The translations under genes and the position numbers were made by a program. Below the pieces are notes generated by a model. That model was not told the DNA's origin and did no database searches. It was given only the letters and a program-made list of their open reading frames with translations. 8,182 bases of DNA from NCBI GenBank assembly GCA_944381295.1, contig CALWKP010000282.1, forward strand, positions 1 through 8,182, given 5' to 3'. The stretch comes from an uncultured Clostridia bacterium. GTDB lineage: Bacteria > Bacillota > Clostridia > Oscillospirales > Acutalibacteraceae. Below, piece after piece: positions 6,860-8,182 of this stretch; the first letter of the stretch is position 1; each line of letters opens with the position of its first letter.

Positions 6860-6903
6860 AAATAAAAAGTAGCTGCAAGAAAGTTCCTTCTCGCAGCCGC
6901 TAC
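6860..6903 (-). terminator. Attenuator: intrinsic terminator in the ABC-F leader
   Basis: On the leftward RNA, GCUGCGAGAA pairs with UUCUUGCAGC (10 bp, one G-U, loop GGAACU), extended by GUA/UAC after a 3-base bulge, and is followed at once by UUUUUAUUU (complement of 6860-6868). It lies between the promoter and the ribosome binding site of the ABC-F gene, so transcription would stop early unless the hairpin is disrupted. The stop codon of the second leader frame overlaps the 5' arm, which is how a ribosome could control it. Confidence 0.8.
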
Positions 6904-6932
6904 AAGACAAAACAATGCCTGGAAAAAGCCAT
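6900..6932 (-). CDS. Leader peptide 2 of the ABC-F gene (10 codons)
   Basis: A short frame encoding MAFSRHCFVL, with AGGG 8 bases before its ATG. The same frame can begin earlier at a GTG (6968), giving 22 residues, though its ribosome binding site would touch the start codon. The TAG stop sits in the 5' arm of the terminator, and the last codons cover the strand that can pair with the ABC-F ribosome binding site. A ribosome stalled near the end would therefore disturb both structures. The placement is characteristic of ribosome-mediated attenuators before ABC-F and erm genes; the peptide itself matches nothing I recall. Confidence 0.55.
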   Translation of the reverse strand: MAFSRHCFVL

Positions 6933-6987
6933 GCATTTCGCCCTGACAGGGTGGAAAGAATGGATCACCTTCTTGCACAGGCACAAC

Positions 6988-7018
6988 AAAACTACGGCCC
7001 TTGCCGTTTCGCAGTTTT
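6988..7018 (-). other. Upstream hairpin in the ABC-F leader
   Basis: The leader RNA can form an 11-bp hairpin: AAAACU with AGUUUU, then a 5-base bulge GCGAA on one side, then ACGGC with GCCGU and the loop AAGG. It lies between the two leader peptides. Only a weak T-run follows, so it is more likely a structural or pausing element than a full terminator. Its role is not known. Confidence 0.45.
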
Positions 7019-7033
7019 ATAGTACCCAACAGA

Positions 7034-7054
7034 TTAGCAAGAAGTATGGTACAT
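7034..7054 (-). CDS. Leader peptide 1 of the ABC-F gene (6 codons)
   Basis: A very short frame, MYHTSC followed by TAA, about 30 bases after the predicted transcription start. GGAG lies 8 bases before its ATG, which makes initiation likely. It is the first translatable frame of the leader and could be a sensor of drug-stalled ribosomes, upstream of the hairpin and terminator. With six codons, it has no coding statistics to support it; the evidence is the ribosome binding site and position only. Confidence 0.45.
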   Translation of the reverse strand: MYHTSC

Positions 7055-7089
7055 CCTTTCAACTCCAATCCATCAAATTTTCTGGCAAC

Positions 7090-7118
7090 ATTCTACCATA
7101 TCACCATAAGGAAGTCAA
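7090..7118 (-). promoter_or_regulatory. Promoter of the ABC-F leader and gene
   Basis: On the leftward strand, -35 TTGACT (complement of 7113-7118), a 17-bp spacer and -10 TAGAAT (complement of 7090-7095): close to the sigma-A consensus at both boxes. Transcription should start near 7083, giving a leader of about 240 bases before the TTG. A promoter this good and this long a leader point to control after initiation. Confidence 0.8.
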
Positions 7119-7243
7119 CAGCTTCTTTCATAGTAGTTCGTTTGAGCTAACAGTGGCAGTAAGATTTCCCAGGTTGGAGAAAAGACTAAAAAACAGGAGG
7201 GCAAGTTCCCAATTTTGTCCCTCTGGCGAGAATGTTTTGAAAA

Positions 7244-7291
7244 ATACTAAATATAGGGTTGATTTTTTGAAATTGCATCTATATAATGTAT
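7244..7291 (+). promoter_or_regulatory. Tandem NrdR boxes upstream of the second nrdD
   Basis: Two 16-bp NrdR-box matches with starts exactly 32 bp apart and a 16-bp gap, the same geometry as before the first nrdD. The first (7244-7259, ATACTAAATATAGGGT) agrees with the consensus at 13 of 16 positions, the second (7276-7291, CATCTATATAATGTAT) at 11 of 16. The first abuts the -35 box and the second covers the -10 box, so binding should repress directly. The weaker match of the second box is a reason for caution; spacing is the stronger argument. Confidence 0.72.
7259..7287 (+). promoter_or_regulatory. Promoter of the second nrdD
   Basis: A -35 TTGATT (7259-7264), a 17-bp spacer and a consensus -10 TATAAT (7282-7287). 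Transcription should start near 7294, giving a leader of about 48 bases. It is divergent from the ABC-F promoter, whose -35 box lies about 140 bp away. Confidence 0.8.
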
Positions 7292-7341
7292 ATTAGCGCA
7301 TTTGTTAAGCAGAGATTCAGAGAAGGAGTTGGCATAGATTT

Positions 7342-8182
7342 ATGAAGATTATCAAAAGGAGCGGTGCGGAAGTCCTGTTTGACGTCGGAAAAATCGCAGC
7401 AGCGGTAAGAAATGCAAACCTGGCAACAGATTTGGAACCGGAACTCAGCGATGACCAGATCCAAGAAATTGCATCTGGTGTGGAAGCGGAATGTCAAAAA
7501 GTTAGCAGGGCACTGTCGGTGGAAGAAATCCAGGAGTTGGTAGAAACTGCGATTATGAGGGCCGGAGCTTATGAAACGGCCAAACGATATATCCGTTATC
7601 GCTATAACCGAAGCTTGGTACGTGCGGCGAACACGACGGATAACCAGATTCTTTCTCTGATTGAATGTAATAACGAGGAAGCAAAGCAGGAAAATTCCAA
7701 TAAGAACCCAACGGTAAACAGCGTGCAGAGGGATTATATGGCTGGAGAGGTCAGTAAAGACCTGACAAAGCGGTTGCTGCTGCCGAGGGAGATCGTAGAG
7801 GCCCATGAAGCCGGGATCATCCATTTCCACGATATGGATTATTTTGCACAGCACATGCATAACTGTGACTTGGTGAACTTGGAGGATATGCTTCAGAACG
7901 GTACGGTCATCAGCGGAACGATGATCGAGAAGCCGCACAGCTTTTCGACAGCCTGCAATATTGCGACGCAGATCATTGCACAGGTTGCCAGTAACCAGTA
8001 TGGAGGTCAGAGCATCAGTCTGGCCCATCTGGCGCCGTTTGTGGAGGTGTCGCGCAGGAAGATCCGCAGGGATGTCATTGAAGGATTGGCGATCAGCGGG
8101 GGTTCCTCGGATGAAGAAGTGATTGCCAAGATCGTGGAAAAACGTCTGCGTGACGAAGTGAGGAAAGGTGTCCAGACGATTC
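7342..8182 (+). CDS. nrdD: Class III ribonucleoside-triphosphate reductase, formate-type (5' part; runs off the window)
   Basis: The first 280 codons of a second anaerobic ribonucleotide reductase, open to the window edge. An ATP-cone occupies about residues 1-92 (KIIKRSGAEVLFDVGKIAAAV at the start, then VEEIQELVETAIMRAGAYETAKRYIRYR). The barrel begins with NPTVNSVQRDYMAGEVSKDL (122-141) and IHFHDMDYFAQHMHNCDLVN (160-179). The NC at 174-175 matches the conserved cysteine of the E. coli/T4 type (E. coli Cys175, T4 Cys79) that takes part in formate-coupled reduction. It differs clearly from the other reductase in the window, which reads HDLSMLTGYCAG here. AAGGAG (7323-7328) stands 13 bases before the ATG, a long spacing, but no closer in-frame start exists. 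The thiyl cysteine, zinc site, glycyl loop and any partner nrdG lie outside the window. Confidence 0.92.
   Translation, partial: MKIIKRSGAEVLFDVGKIAAAVRNANLATDLEPELSDDQIQEIASGVEAECQKVSRALSVEEIQELVETAIMRAGAYETAKRYIRYRYNRSLVRAANTTDNQILSLIECNNEEAKQENSNKNPTVNSVQRDYMAGEVSKDLTKRLLLPREIVEAHEAGIIHFHDMDYFAQHMHNCDLVNLEDMLQNGTVISGTMIEKPHSFSTACNIATQIIAQVASNQYGGQSISLAHLAPFVEVSRRKIRRDVIEGLAISGGSSDEEVIAKIVEKRLRDEVRKGVQTI

Noticed and set aside
7197..7224. An imperfect GAGGG/CCCTC hairpin between the two divergent promoters
   Set aside because: Short, bulged and without a U-tract; no convincing role, and similar repeats are expected by chance.
6931..7296. A 121-codon rightward frame in the gap before the second nrdD
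   Set aside because: It is antisense to the ABC-F leader, has no ribosome binding site and overlaps both promoters; the leader elements explain the sequence better.
7279..8028. A 249-codon leftward frame
   Set aside because: Antisense to the second nrdD, which is clearly the coding frame by its ATP-cone and barrel motifs.
1..8182. CRISPR arrays, insertion sequences, tRNA/rRNA genes or phage attachment sites
   Set aside because: I found no regularly spaced repeats, transposase or integrase genes, or recognisable RNA genes anywhere in the window.

Overview
The window looks like the chromosome of an anaerobic, low-to-medium GC Gram-positive bacterium, most likely a member of Clostridia (Lachnospiraceae or a relative). 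Reasons: two oxygen-sensitive class III ribonucleotide reductase genes, a DUF4867 protein beside a D-lyxose isomerase, strong purine-rich ribosome binding sites, sigma-A type promoters and a Clostridia/Firmicutes-type ABC-F protein. The assignment is by recognition; no database search was run.

Layout. Positions 1-175 hold no gene but contain a striking set of perfect inverted repeats that can fold into a closed three-arm structure. A divergent pair follows: a leftward DUF4867 gene (176-835) and a rightward D-lyxose/D-mannose isomerase gene (1089-1769). The 253-base gap between them carries a credible promoter for the leftward gene and a weaker one for the rightward gene. A terminator (1796-1826) closes the isomerase gene. 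Only 17 bases after it starts a radical-SAM activase of the NrdG type (1844-2536), followed by an anaerobic ribonucleotide reductase with a fused C-terminal glutaredoxin-like domain (2673-5054). Positions 5055-5355 carry no gene: they hold a long bidirectional hairpin terminator (5149-5196) and nothing else I can name. A leftward Lsa-type ABC-F ribosomal protection gene follows (5356-6843). It has a leader of about 240 bases with its own promoter, two short upstream reading frames and an intrinsic terminator just before the ribosome binding site. The window ends inside a second, different anaerobic ribonucleotide reductase gene (7342 to beyond 8182).

How the parts work together. The activase installs a glycyl radical on a class III reductase, which makes dNTPs without oxygen. 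The first reductase resembles the redoxin-dependent branch and carries its own candidate redoxin. The second has the N-terminal signature of the E. coli/T4 formate-dependent branch. In front of each there is a pair of 16-bp sequences matching the NrdR box, with starts exactly 32 bp apart and lying over the promoter, so both are probably repressed by NrdR when dATP is sufficient. The ABC-F gene sits between them on the other strand and seems unrelated to nucleotide metabolism. Its leader has the layout of a ribosome-sensing attenuator that would turn the gene on when translation is inhibited.
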